This document shows, in pieces, positions 25,256-33,214 of a stretch of 52,500 nt of DNA (positions are counted from its first letter, which is position 1; the number at the start of each line of letters is the position of its first letter). The translations under genes and the position numbers were made by a program. The DNA lies in contig JAKAWQ010000018.1 in the NCBI GenBank assembly GCA_021816925.1, positions 1 to 52,500 of the forward strand, written 5' to 3'. The stretch is from Pseudomonadota bacterium. GTDB taxonomy: Bacteria > Pseudomonadota > Alphaproteobacteria > Acetobacterales > Acetobacteraceae. The notes beneath the pieces are model-generated. The model saw only the letters and a list, made by a program, of their open reading frames with translations. It was not told the origin of the DNA and did not search any database.

Positions 25256-25593
25256 GCGAGCTTCTCCACAAACACCTTCATCTTGCCGCCGCAGGCGAGC
25301 CCGACTTCCCACGCCCGCTCGTTGCTGATGCCGAAATCGAGGAGCTGCGGCCGGCCGTTCCGGATTGTTTCGGCAGCGGCCTCGGCGACTGCCCCCTCGA
25401 TGCAGCCGCCGCTGACCGAGCCGGCCATACGCCCCGAGAGAGTGAGCGCAAGCTGGCTGCCTGCCGGCCGAGGTGAGCTGCCCCAGGTCTCGGTAACCGT
25501 TGCGAGCGCGACCTCCTCGCCGGCTTCGCGCCATCGGGCGGCGAGAGCAAGGATATCCTCACTCTCGGTCGTGGGATTCTGAACGTCTTTCAT
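25252..25593 (-). CDS. XdhC/CoxI N-terminal domain protein
   Basis: A 113-residue protein consisting only of the XdhC_CoxI domain: DILALAARWREAGEEVALAT, VTETWGSSPRPAGSQLALTL, MAGSVSGGCIEGAVAEAA and ISNERAWEVGLACGGKMKVF. The two conserved cysteines (SGGCIEG, LACGG) fit molybdenum-cofactor binding or sulfuration. ATG 25593 is chosen because it overlaps the coxE stop (ATGA); ATG 25608 would add five residues. It probably works as a pair with the following Rossmann-domain protein. Confidence 0.87.
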   Translation of the reverse strand: MKDVQNPTTESEDILALAARWREAGEEVALATVTETWGSSPRPAGSQLALTLSGRMAGSVSGGCIEGAVAEAAAETIRNGRPQLLDFGISNERAWEVGLACGGKMKVFVEKLA

Positions 25594-26813
25594 GCGGCCT
25601 TTCTCCATGCATCGAGCGGGATGCCGCGCGCCGCGGGCGGGCGGGAGAGCAACGTGACGAGGGCGCGCAGGCTTTCAAGATTGTGCACCGGGCGGAACTC
25701 GTCCACATACGGCAACATCGCACGAATTCCCTGAGAGCGGGGAGAGAACCCCTCCCAGCGCAACAGAGGGTTGAGCCAGATCAGGGAGCGGCAGGACCGG
25801 TGCAGGCGATCCATGTTCTCGGCGAGCCGGCGTGCTCCTTCGCGATCGAGACCGTCGGAGACGAGCAGCACCACCGCGCCTTGCGCGAGCACGCGACGTG
25901 CCCAAAGCCGGTTGAAGCGACCCAGCGCCTCGCCGATCCGGGTGCCTCCCGACCAGTCGGGTACAATGTTTGCCACCATCTGGAAGGCTACCTCGGGATC
26001 GCGATGCCTGAGCTGGCGCGTGACATTGGAAAGGCGGGTGCCAAAGAGAAACACGTGCACACGCTCACGGAGATTGACGACCGCATGCACGAAATGGAGC
26101 AGAATCTGCGTGTAGCGCGCCATCGAACCGCTGATGTCGCAGATGACGACAAGCGGCGGCGGGCGGGTGGCGCGGCGGCGGCGGGCAAGACGGAGAATCT
26201 CACCGCCGTGGCGAAGGCTCAGTCGAAGGGTGCCGCCGAGGTCGATCTCCGGTCCGGCGAAGTCGGCGCGGCGCCGGCGGGTGCGGCGAAGATCAAGCGG
26301 CAGGACGAGGCGGCGGATCTCCGCCTTGGCGGCGGCGATTTCGGCGGCGCTCATGGCCTCAAAGTCAAGCTGCTGGAGACGTTCTTGCTCGCTCGCGGTC
26401 AGCACGGCCTCGAAGGACGGGGGCGCTTCCTGCTCGCGGAGCCTTGCTTGCTGCGGCGGCACGAGCGCTTCGTGGATCCGCCGACTTCCGGGCGCGGGGC
26501 GTGCGGCCTTGGGCTTCTCGCCTGCGAGAAGTGAGAGCATGGCCTCCTGACGGGCTGCCGCCGGGTCGCGCCAGAAGAGTGCGAAGGCACGGTCGAAGAG
26601 TTCGCGGTGCTCCCTGCGGTGCACCATGGTGGCGGCCAGAGCGGTTTCGGTTTCGGCGCGCCTGCCGAGATCGACGAGGGCGAGCGCCTGCTGGGCGGCG
26701 GCTACGTCCGACGTTCCGACCGGCAGTCCTGCACGGCGGAGGAGACGGGCGAAGTGCATGACGTTGGCGGCCAGGCGCCGCCCCTCGGGCGCGGTGGGCA
26801 GCGGCCCGCTCAT
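25590..26813 (-). CDS. coxE: CoxE-like VWA-domain protein
   Basis: A 407-residue protein with the von Willebrand A fold in its C-terminal half: PPLVVICDISGSMARYTQIL, where DISGS is the MIDAS metal site, then HVFLFGTRLSNVTRQLRHRD, WSGGTRIGEALGRFN and VLLVSDGLDREG. The N-terminal half (ANVMHFARLLRRAGLPVGTS) is typical of CoxE. CoxD and CoxE form a chaperone-like AAA/VWA pair that inserts sulfur and copper, or otherwise finishes the active site, in carbon monoxide dehydrogenase. ATG 26813 overlaps the coxD stop by 4 bases. Confidence 0.9.
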   Translation of the reverse strand: MSGPLPTAPEGRRLAANVMHFARLLRRAGLPVGTSDVAAAQQALALVDLGRRAETETALAATMVHRREHRELFDRAFALFWRDPAAARQEAMLSLLAGEKPKAARPAPGSRRIHEALVPPQQARLREQEAPPSFEAVLTASEQERLQQLDFEAMSAAEIAAAKAEIRRLVLPLDLRRTRRRRADFAGPEIDLGGTLRLSLRHGGEILRLARRRRATRPPPLVVICDISGSMARYTQILLHFVHAVVNLRERVHVFLFGTRLSNVTRQLRHRDPEVAFQMVANIVPDWSGGTRIGEALGRFNRLWARRVLAQGAVVLLVSDGLDREGARRLAENMDRLHRSCRSLIWLNPLLRWEGFSPRSQGIRAMLPYVDEFRPVHNLESLRALVTLLSRPPAARGIPLDAWRKAA

Positions 26814-27706
26814 GCCGCGGCGGCGCGCGCCTCCGCCACCAGGCGGGCCGCCTCCGTGCCCCTGATCTTGGCGATGTCGTCCTGATATTTCAGGAGGATG
26901 CCGAGCGTCTGGTCCACAGTCCCGGAATCGAGTTCCTGTTGATCGAGGGCGTTGAGCGCGCCCGCCCAATCGATCGTCTCCGCGACACCGGGCAGTTTGA
27001 AGAGATCCTCCTGCCGCAACCGTTGCACGAATGCCACCACCTCGGCAGAGAGCCGCTCGGGCAGGCCTGGAGCCTTGCGGGCGAGGATTGCGCGTTCACG
27101 GGCGGCGTCGGGATAATCGACCCAGTGATAGAGACAGCGGCGGCGGATTGCGTCGTGCACCTCGCGGGTGCGATTGGAGGTGAGGACCACGACCGGAGGC
27201 GTGCGCGCGCGAATGGTACCGAACTCTGGGACCGTGATCTGGAAGTCGGCCAGCAGCTCGAGCAGGAAGGCCTCGAACGGCTCGTCGGCGCGATCAAGTT
27301 CATCGATCAACAGAACGGCCGGCGGCTGATCGGGATCGATCGCGGAGAGCAGCGGGCGCTCTTGCAGGAAGGATCGGGCGTAGATGTCGCTTTCGAGCCG
27401 CGCCCGATCGGTTTCTCCCGCGGCCTCGGCGAGCCGGATCGCCATCAGTTGGCGGGCGTGGTTCCATTCGTAGGCGGCGGCGGCGAGATCGAGGCCGTCA
27501 TAGCATTGCAGCCGGACCAGCCGGTATCTGAGGCCGGCGGCCAAGACCTTGGCAATCTCGGTCTTGCCGGTTCCGGGTTCGCCCTCGAGGAAAAGGGGCC
27601 GATGCATGCGAAGCGCAAGATGGACCGTGGTGGCGAGCGCACGGTCGGCGAGATAGTCCTCGGCGGCGAGCAGGGCGGCGGTTTCACCCACCGATCGCGG
27701 AATCAT
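26810..27706 (-). CDS. coxD: CoxD-like MoxR AAA+ ATPase
   Basis: A 298-residue MoxR-class ATPase. Walker A is LEGEPGTGKTEIAKVL (about residues 40-55); Walker B is VLLIDELDRADEPFEAFL; sensor 1 is VVVLTSNRTREVHDAIRRRC; sensor-2-side sequence is HWVDYPDAARERAILA. MoxR ATPases work with VWA proteins to mature metalloenzymes, and this pairing with coxE and xdhC genes points to a molybdenum hydroxylase client. ATG 27706 starts it 151 bases after coxG; it overlaps coxE by 4 bases. Confidence 0.92.
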   Translation of the reverse strand: MIPRSVGETAALLAAEDYLADRALATTVHLALRMHRPLFLEGEPGTGKTEIAKVLAAGLRYRLVRLQCYDGLDLAAAAYEWNHARQLMAIRLAEAAGETDRARLESDIYARSFLQERPLLSAIDPDQPPAVLLIDELDRADEPFEAFLLELLADFQITVPEFGTIRARTPPVVVLTSNRTREVHDAIRRRCLYHWVDYPDAARERAILARKAPGLPERLSAEVVAFVQRLRQEDLFKLPGVAETIDWAGALNALDQQELDSGTVDQTLGILLKYQDDIAKIRGTEAARLVAEARAAAA

Positions 27707-27857
27707 CGGCGATCCGATTGCTGCGGCTGGCTCGCGCCCGCGGGTCTATTTGCAGCCAGCGGCCGGCGGGTACCAGCGCGGTGGACCCTGCGGGCAGGCC
27801 TTGCTGGTTTCACGACCGCCCGGCCGGCGGGGGAAATCCTCTGCATCCAATGCTCCT

Positions 27858-28439
27858 CTAGAGATAGTTTCCGAAGATCAGGATGATGATGGCAAGGCAG
27901 ATAATGCCGGCGATCCAGACGACCATCGGCAAGCCCATGGGCGCGGCGGGAAGTCTGGGCAGCACGCCGCGTTCGGAGACCGCGGGCGCTGCCTCCGGCA
28001 CGGCTCCGAGGGAGGCTGCGAAGCGGTCGAAGAAAGCGTCCGCCATCTGCTTGGCGCTGGCATCGATCAGCCGGGCCCCGAGCTGGGCGATCTTGCCTCC
28101 TACCTGTGCCTGAACGTTGTAGTGAAGGAGGGTATCGGCTCCGGCCTCCTGGAGGATGACCTTTGCTCCGCCTTTGGCGAATCCGGCAACCCCGCCCGTA
28201 CCCTCGCCGCTGATGGTATAGCCGTTCGGCGGATCGAGATCGGCCAGCAGAACCTTGCCCGTGAAGCGGGCGGCGATCGGCCCGATGCGCACCGCCGCGG
28301 TGGCCTTGAGCTCGGTGTCGGATAACCTCTCGAGGCTCTCACATCCGGGGATAGAGGATTTGAGAACGGCCGGGTCGTTCAAGGCGTCCCATACTTTTCG
28401 GCGCGGCGCGGGAATGCGCCGCTCGCCCGTCATCTCCAT
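27858..28439 (-). CDS. coxG: CoxG-like SRPBCC protein with C-terminal membrane anchor
   Basis: A 193-residue protein: EMTGERRIPAPRRKVWDALN, DPAVLKSSIPGCESLERLSD, FTGKVLLADLDPPNGYTISG and GGKIAQLGARLIDASAKQMA are the CoxG/SRPBCC fold, about residues 1-150. A hydrophobic C-terminal helix, MVVWIAGIICLAIIILIF, anchors it in the inner membrane. CoxG is thought to recruit carbon monoxide dehydrogenase to the membrane. ATG 28439 is chosen since the family begins at MEMTGERRI; the frame is open upstream without support. It heads the accessory cluster and diverges from the antiporter gene. Confidence 0.9.
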   Translation of the reverse strand: MEMTGERRIPAPRRKVWDALNDPAVLKSSIPGCESLERLSDTELKATAAVRIGPIAARFTGKVLLADLDPPNGYTISGEGTGGVAGFAKGGAKVILQEAGADTLLHYNVQAQVGGKIAQLGARLIDASAKQMADAFFDRFAASLGAVPEAAPAVSERGVLPRLPAAPMGLPMVVWIAGIICLAIIILIFGNYL

Positions 28440-28490
28440 TGAACGCGTTCTCCATTGCGCACGCCGGACGTTACTTGCAGGGTTCAGGCC

Positions 28491-29915
28491 ATGCAACCAA
28501 CCTGGGTGCGCCGCACTCTCTGCATGTGGGCGTGCCTTGCTCCCGCTGCCATGCTTTTCCTGCCTGCCAGGGCACTCGGTGCGACTCCAGCGCATGGCAT
28601 GGTCGGAGCGGTGCCATCGCTCGCGGAAGGGATTCCTTTCGCCGGGCTGCTTGCCTCGATGGCCCTCGGACCGATGTTCGCGCCGCGCCTATGGCACCGC
28701 TGGTCGCGGTTCATGCTGCTTGGCTGGAGCCTCACCCTCCTCCTCGCGGAGGGTTTGGCATTCGGTCCGGATGTGGCCGCCGTGTCGCTTCGCAACGCCA
28801 TGCTCGAAGAATATCTGCCGTTCATTACATTGTTGCTTGCGCTCTACACGGCGGCCGGTGGAATCGTGGTTTCGGGGGGGCCGTGGGGGCGCCCGGCGGG
28901 GAATACCGCGCTTCTGGCGTTTGGCACGCTGCTCGGCGGGGTTATCGGCACGACGGCCGCGGCGATGGTGCTTATTCACCTTCTTCTGCGGGCCAATGCA
29001 CACCGATCCCGCAAGAGCCACCTGGTGGTCTTTTTCATCGTGCTCGTGGCCAATGCTGGCGGAGCGCTGAGCCCGATCGGCAATCCGCCCCTCTATGTGG
29101 GCTTTCTGGCGGGCGTGCCGTTCCTCTGGCCACTCGGTCGGCTGGCCGGGCCGCTCCTCGTGCTTGCCGTACCGCTGCTTGCGGGGTTCTACTTGGTCGA
29201 TCGGTGGCTCGCTGCTGGCGAGCCGCCGGCGCCGCGGCGCCAGCGGTTCCGGCTTCGGGGGGTTGCCAATCTTGGATTGCTTGTCGCGGTTGCGCTGAGC
29301 ACGGCGGCGCTCGGGATTTGGCAATCAGGTTCCGTATCGCTACTCGGCGCGAGGGTGAAGATCGGGCTCCTTGCAAGCATTGCGCTTTGTGTCGGGGCGA
29401 GCGTTGCATCCGCGGTGGCGACACCGCGGGCGGTGCGACGGCGTAACATGTTCTCTTGGGCGCCCATGGTAGAGGTGGCGGAGTTGTTCGCTTCGATCTT
29501 CATCACGATCGGCCCGGTTCTGGCGATGCTGCGAGCGGGGGCGGCGGGGCCGCTTTCGGGCGTGTTCGGGTTGTTGGCGAACGCGGCGGGGGAGCCGATT
29601 CCGGCGGCCTATTTCTGGTTCAGCGGACTGTTTTCGGCATTTCTCGACAACGCACCGACGTACCTCGTGTTCTTCGGCCTGGCCGGCAATGATGTCTCGC
29701 TTCTGACCGGCCCAATGGTGCGAACACTGGCGGCCATCTCTATGGGCTCGGTGTTCTTCGGTGGACTTACCTATATCGGGAGCGCGCCCAATCTGCTGAT
29801 CTGCGCCATTGCCGCGCACCGCGGGGTACGCATGCCCGGATTTTTCGGCTATTGCGGGATTGCCACACTGGTGCTGGCCGTACCGCTCCTGCTCGTGACG
29901 TGGGTGGTGTTCTGA
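28491..29915 (+). CDS. NhaD-type sodium/proton antiporter family protein
   Basis: A 474-residue membrane protein with about twelve hydrophobic helices, including FMLLGWSLTLLLAEGLAFGP, YLPFITLLLALYTAAGGIVV, HLVVFFIVLVANAGGALSPI, GNPPLYVGFLAGVPFLWPL and FSAFLDNAPTYLVFFGLAGN. The repeated N-x-GG-x-x-S/T-P-x-GNPP and DNAPTY motifs are those of the ion-transporter superfamily that includes NhaD. The exported ion cannot be told from sequence. ATG 28491 is chosen just before the first hydrophobic segment. It runs opposite to coxG, 51 bases apart. Confidence 0.82.
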   Translation: MQPTWVRRTLCMWACLAPAAMLFLPARALGATPAHGMVGAVPSLAEGIPFAGLLASMALGPMFAPRLWHRWSRFMLLGWSLTLLLAEGLAFGPDVAAVSLRNAMLEEYLPFITLLLALYTAAGGIVVSGGPWGRPAGNTALLAFGTLLGGVIGTTAAAMVLIHLLLRANAHRSRKSHLVVFFIVLVANAGGALSPIGNPPLYVGFLAGVPFLWPLGRLAGPLLVLAVPLLAGFYLVDRWLAAGEPPAPRRQRFRLRGVANLGLLVAVALSTAALGIWQSGSVSLLGARVKIGLLASIALCVGASVASAVATPRAVRRRNMFSWAPMVEVAELFASIFITIGPVLAMLRAGAAGPLSGVFGLLANAAGEPIPAAYFWFSGLFSAFLDNAPTYLVFFGLAGNDVSLLTGPMVRTLAAISMGSVFFGGLTYIGSAPNLLICAIAAHRGVRMPGFFGYCGIATLVLAVPLLLVTWVVF

Positions 29916-29932
29916 GATTCGGGAGACTGCTG

Positions 29933-30853
29933 ATGCCCTACCTGGTTGCTGCGGATCTGCCGGACATGCCGGCCGGTGCACGGTTCCGCGCGTTGCTTGC
30001 GGGTGGGGGCATCCTCGGCATTCCCGGAGCACAGAATGGGCTTGCGGCGCTGCAGGCGCGCGCCGCAGGGTTTCCTGCGCTCTATCTCTCCGGGGCGGCG
30101 ATGAGCGCCTCGATGGGTCTGCCGGATCTCGGTGTGATCACGGTGGAGGACGTGTGCTTCTTCATCCGCCAGGTTGCCCGGGCGGCCGGGTTGCCGGTGC
30201 TGGTGGATGGAGACACCGGCTATGGAGAGGCACTCAACGTGATGCACATGGTGCGCAGTTTCGAAGATGCGGGCGCGGCCGCGGTGCATATCGAGGACCA
30301 GGTTCTGCCGAAGAAATGCGGGCATCTCAATGACAAGAAGCTGATCAGGCCGGACGAAATGGCGGCCAAGGTGGCCGCGGCGGTGAAGGCGAGGCGGCAT
30401 CTTTTCATCATTGCGCGAACGGACGCGGCGGCGGACGAAGGGATCGAGGGGGCGGTTGCACGCGCCCGGCAATATGTTGCGGCCGGTGCCGATGCGATTT
30501 TCCCGGAGGCGCTTACTTCCAAGACGATGTTTGGCGCGTTTGCCGAGCAGATGGAGGGTACTCCACTGCTCGCCAATATGACGGAGTTCGGACGCACACC
30601 CTTCATTACAGCCGACGAATTCGCAGAGATGGGCTATCGGATGGTCATCTGGCCGGTGAGCAGTCTGCGCGTGGCGGCCCGTGCCCAGGATGAGCTTTAT
30701 CGCGTTCTCCGGCGCGACGGCGGGACCCAAGCGATGGTGGAACGGATGCAGACGCGCGCGGAGCTCTACGCGACGATCGGTTATGGCGACTACGAGGCGC
30801 TCGACGCCTCGATCGTGAGGACCGTGATGGCCGAGGGCATGCGGAAATGCTGA
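29933..30853 (+). CDS. isocitrate lyase / PEP mutase family protein, PrpB-like
   Basis: A 306-residue TIM-barrel enzyme. The catalytic loop is KKCGHLNDKKL (about residues 127-137); metal-binding acids are in VDGDTGYGEALNV and VHIEDQVLPK. The overall pattern (FIIARTDAAADEGIEGAVAR, ANMTEFGRTPFITADEFAEM, VIWPVSSLRVAARAQ) is that of 2-methylisocitrate lyase, the last step of propionate breakdown. No prpC, prpD or other methylcitrate gene is nearby, so substrate could differ within the family. ATG 29933 has GGGAG upstream. It overlaps the next gene by 7 bases. Confidence 0.83.
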   Translation: MPYLVAADLPDMPAGARFRALLAGGGILGIPGAQNGLAALQARAAGFPALYLSGAAMSASMGLPDLGVITVEDVCFFIRQVARAAGLPVLVDGDTGYGEALNVMHMVRSFEDAGAAAVHIEDQVLPKKCGHLNDKKLIRPDEMAAKVAAAVKARRHLFIIARTDAAADEGIEGAVARARQYVAAGADAIFPEALTSKTMFGAFAEQMEGTPLLANMTEFGRTPFITADEFAEMGYRMVIWPVSSLRVAARAQDELYRVLRRDGGTQAMVERMQTRAELYATIGYGDYEALDASIVRTVMAEGMRKC

Positions 30854-31395
30854 ACAGGAGGCCGGGCAGTTCGGTGCAGCCACAAACGGGAATTCGCCTC
30901 GCGGCGTGCCGCTACGCTATCGCAGTGATTCTGGCCGGTTTCGTCGGCGCAGGATGGGCGGTGTCGGCGCAAGGCGTGACCGAACCCAACGGCCCGCAGG
31001 CGGTGCTGCCCGAGGAGACGCTCGTGATCGTCGGCGTGCACGGAGTGCGGCACGTATTCCATGTGGAGGTTGCAAGGACACCGCAGCAGCAGACGACCGG
31101 CCTGATGTTTCGGAAGGACGTACCGCCCGAGAGCGGCATGCTCTTCGTGTGGGGGCATCCGATCGAATCCCAGATGTGGATGAAAAACACGCTTGTCCCC
31201 CTCGACATGGTATTCATCGACGCCGCCGGCAGCGTTAGCCGGATCGTCGAGAACACGGTTCCGCAGAGCCTTGCCATCATTGCGAGCCGCGGCCCGGTGG
31301 TGGCGACACTCGAACTCAGGGGTGGGATCACGAGCAAGCTCGGTATCGTGGTTGGCGATCACGTGCTCTGCCGGGCGCTTGGCACGATGCCGTGA
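30847..31395 (+). CDS. DUF192 family periplasmic protein
   Basis: A 182-residue protein with an N-terminal signal or anchor (RYAIAVILAGFVGAGWAVSA) and the DUF192 domain: FHVEVARTPQQQTTGLMFRK, SGMLFVWGHPIESQMWMKNT, LVPLDMVFIDAAGSVSRIVE, TLELRGGITSKLGIVVGD. The MWMKNT...PLDMVFID core is complete. Function of the family is not settled; some members bind small molecules or sit in stress operons. ATG 30847 overlaps the last 7 bases of the PrpB-like gene, so the two are co-translated. Confidence 0.87.
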   Translation: MLNRRPGSSVQPQTGIRLAACRYAIAVILAGFVGAGWAVSAQGVTEPNGPQAVLPEETLVIVGVHGVRHVFHVEVARTPQQQTTGLMFRKDVPPESGMLFVWGHPIESQMWMKNTLVPLDMVFIDAAGSVSRIVENTVPQSLAIIASRGPVVATLELRGGITSKLGIVVGDHVLCRALGTMP

Positions 31396-31402
31396 CCCCC
31401 GT

Positions 31403-31428
31403 CCTGGGGTAACGGCCTGGGGTAACGG
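31403..31428. repeat. two tandem copies of a 13-bp unit
   Basis: CCTGGGGTAACGG occurs twice in direct succession (31403-31415, 31416-31428), just after the DUF192 stop and 40 bases ahead of tRNA-Pro. It is probably a replication-slippage duplication. Confidence 0.85.
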
Positions 31429-31467
31429 CTTGATGCGACGTACCGGAGGCCATAGTTTGCGCTCCGG

Positions 31468-31542
31468 CGGGGCGTGGCGCAGCTTGGTCAGCGCGCGTGT
31501 TTTGGGTACACGAGGCCGCCGGTTCGAATCCGGCCGCCCCGA
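31468..31542 (+). tRNA. tRNA-Pro (UGG)
   Basis: The cloverleaf has acceptor arms CGGGGCG/CGCCCCG, anticodon stem CGTGT/ACACG around loop TTTGGGT (anticodon TGG), T-arm GCCGGTTCGAATCCGGC and discriminator A at 31542. The first pair C1-G72 is typical of bacterial tRNA-Pro. CCA is not encoded. Confidence 0.93.
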
Positions 31543-31667
31543 TCGGTGGGCTGAGGCGGGTGCGCAAGGGGCAGCTTGCTGCGGTATGTTGGCGGGGTGT
31601 TCGTGCCGCGATGGATCGCAACCTGACCCGCCCGGCGACCGACGATCCGTATCAGGGAGGGTAGAGG

Positions 31668-31979
31668 ATGGCGGCTGAGGCGCGGATCTATTGTCCGCCG
31701 AAGACGGCGATGCAGTCGGGTTGGGCGGGTACGCACGAATGGGTTCTGGTCTTTGAGCCTCAGAAGGCGCAGCGGCCCGATCCGTTGATGGGCTGGATCG
31801 GCGGAGGAGACACGCGGGACCAGGTACGGCTTCATTTCGACACGCGTGAAGAGGCGGAAGCCTATGCTCAGAGACAAGGAATTGCCTACGAGGTGGAGAT
31901 TCCGCCGGTGCGGGAATTCCATCCCAAATCCTATGCCGAGAACTTCCGTTTCGGACGGGTTGAGAACTGGACGCACTGA
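31668..31979 (+). CDS. NDUFS4-like complex I accessory subunit
   Basis: A 103-residue protein of the ETC complex I conserved-region family: EARIYCPPKTAMQSGWAGTH, EWVLVFEPQKAQRPDPLMGW, DTRDQVRLHFDTREEAEAYA, then YEVEIPPVREFHPKSYAENF. The pattern (W-x-L-x-F, DPLMGW, LxFxTxEEAxAYA, YAxNF) matches the mitochondrial 18-kDa subunit and its alphaproteobacterial homologues, which stabilise NADH dehydrogenase. ATG 31668 has GGGAGG upstream. It lies alone between two tRNA genes. The family is largely confined to alphaproteobacteria and mitochondria, which supports the taxonomic reading. Confidence 0.92.
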   Translation: MAAEARIYCPPKTAMQSGWAGTHEWVLVFEPQKAQRPDPLMGWIGGGDTRDQVRLHFDTREEAEAYAQRQGIAYEVEIPPVREFHPKSYAENFRFGRVENWTH

Positions 31980-31986
31980 CCGACGG

Positions 31987-32063
31987 GCGCCCTTAGCTCA
32001 GTTGGATAGAGCAACAGCCTTCTAAGCTGTGGGTCGGTGGTTCGAATCCACCAGGGCGCGCCA
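31987..32063 (+). tRNA. tRNA-Arg (UCU)
   Basis: A 77-nt tRNA with acceptor arms GCGCCCT/AGGGCGC, D-arm GCTCAGTTGGATAGAGC, anticodon stem ACAGC/GCTGT around loop CTTCTAA (anticodon TCT), T-arm GGTGGTTCGAATCCACC and encoded CCA (32061-32063). A phage-like island begins right behind its 3' end, a common integration site. Confidence 0.95.
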
Positions 32064-32168
32064 TCCCCGGTGGCGCGTGCTAGGCTGCGCCAGCCAATGG
32101 CCCGTCGTCGGGATGGCCGGGCTTAGTCGGTAAGCGTTGCCGGGTGGTGCCCCGGCTTGCGGATCCGG

Positions 32169-32882
32169 CTAAAGACCTTGGACTTCTTCCCATTCGATGA
32201 CCCGATAGAGCCGCCCCACGCGCTCCGCCTCGACCTCGATGGTCTTCGGGGGATTGTACTGCTCCAGTTCGACGCGGGTTGCGGTCCGCCGGAGCAGGCG
32301 CTTGAGAAAAGCGCGTGGCGGATGGCCGGGGTCGGGCGACCAGACCTCGGCGATCACGTGGCAACCGGGCGCAGGGGGGCGCTTTTCGTGCACGAAGACA
32401 CGCTCGCCGGGCTGCCGCCAGGGGACCATCGAATCACCCTCGACATAAATGGCGAACACGCCCTTGACGCCGATCAGGCCGGCGGGCCGCCGCGCCCAGT
32501 CGATCGGCTCGCCGGTGTTGAGATGAAAGGCGCCTTCGGGTCCAGCCTGGGCCGTGCCGAAGACGGGCACGTCCCGGGAAAGCGTCGATGCCGATGAAGG
32601 CTGCCTTCCGGACGAGGGCGATTCGGCGGCGCTCTCGGGTTCGGTGGGGACTCCGGTCGGTGAGATCGGCCTTCCCGTGCGCGCGTACAGCATTTCCCGG
32701 GGCACCTGAAGCGCCTTGGCCAAGGGATCGGCGAGTCGGTCGCTGACCTTGCGCTTGCCGCTGACGACCTTGTGCACGGTCGAATTTTCGAGCCCTGCGC
32801 GGTGCGCCAATTCGGCGACGGTGAGCCCGCGCACGATCCGAATCTCATCGACGCGGGAGCGAGGTGAATCGAGTCGAAACAT
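32169..32882 (-). CDS. CI-like phage repressor with S24 peptidase domain
   Basis: A 237-residue regulator. The N-terminal helix-turn-helix (RIVRGLTVAELAHRAGLENS, TVHKVVSGKRK, about residues 16-45) binds DNA. A flexible linker is followed by a LexA/CI-type domain with PVFGTAQAGPEG, catalytic serine in IYVEGDSMVP (Ser near 151) and lysine in AFLKRLLRR (Lys near 194), so RecA-stimulated self-cleavage is possible. ATG 32882 has no ribosome-binding site, as for leaderless cI of lambda. It diverges from the Cro-like gene. Operator-like repeats (RGCC-N5-GGCY) lie in the shared region and again at 35.57 kb. Confidence 0.88.
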   Translation of the reverse strand: MFRLDSPRSRVDEIRIVRGLTVAELAHRAGLENSTVHKVVSGKRKVSDRLADPLAKALQVPREMLYARTGRPISPTGVPTEPESAAESPSSGRQPSSASTLSRDVPVFGTAQAGPEGAFHLNTGEPIDWARRPAGLIGVKGVFAIYVEGDSMVPWRQPGERVFVHEKRPPAPGCHVIAEVWSPDPGHPPRAFLKRLLRRTATRVELEQYNPPKTIEVEAERVGRLYRVIEWEEVQGL

Positions 32883-32980
32883 ATAGCCATAATGGCCAAA
32901 TCCACCGGGATTGCCAGTGTTTTTTTGTCAATCTATGGTTGACGTGATGGCCAATATGGCCATAGTCATTGATCAATGAC
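32883..32980. promoter_or_regulatory. divergent immunity-type control region
   Basis: The region holds two RGCC-N5-GGCY repeats, AGCCATAATGGCC (32885-32897) and GGCCAATATGGCC (32949-32961), two outward-facing -35 boxes (TTGACA on minus, 32931-32926; TTGACG on plus, 32939-32944), a plus-strand -10 CATAGT (32961-32966) 16 bases on, and a perfect 16-bp palindrome GTCATTGATCAATGAC (32965-32980). One repeat overlaps the plus promoter; the other abuts the repressor start, as expected for autorepression plus repression of the Cro-like gene. Confidence 0.65.
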
Positions 32981-33209
32981 ACTTGAACAGTACCGCAGGC
33001 AGAATCGGCTTACCTATCAACGGCTTGCCGACATTATCGGCCTCAAGGGCACAGGTGCCGTCCGCACGGTACACCGGTATGCCGTCGGCATCCGCTTCCC
33101 TCCACCAGCGGTGCTCCGCCGCATTCGTGAAGTCACAGGCGCGGCCGTTACCGCTGACGATTTCGTGAACGAGCATACCCGTCAGACACCGTGGTGGTCG
33201 GAAAGGTAG
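32976..33209 (+). CDS. Cro/YdaS-like helix-turn-helix protein
   Basis: A 77-residue protein with a helix-turn-helix: RRQNRLTYQRLADIIGLKGT, VRTVHRYAVGIRFPPPAV, LRRIREVTGAAVTADDFV. Size, position and divergence from the CI-like gene fit the Cro/YdaS role of opposing the repressor. There is no ribosome-binding site; the predicted -10 (32961-32966) would place the transcript start within about 3 bases of ATG 32976, suggesting leaderless translation. The ATG sits inside a 16-bp palindrome that the protein itself might bind. Confidence 0.75.
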   Translation: MTLEQYRRQNRLTYQRLADIIGLKGTGAVRTVHRYAVGIRFPPPAVLRRIREVTGAAVTADDFVNEHTRQTPWWSER

Positions 33210-33214
33210 GTCGG

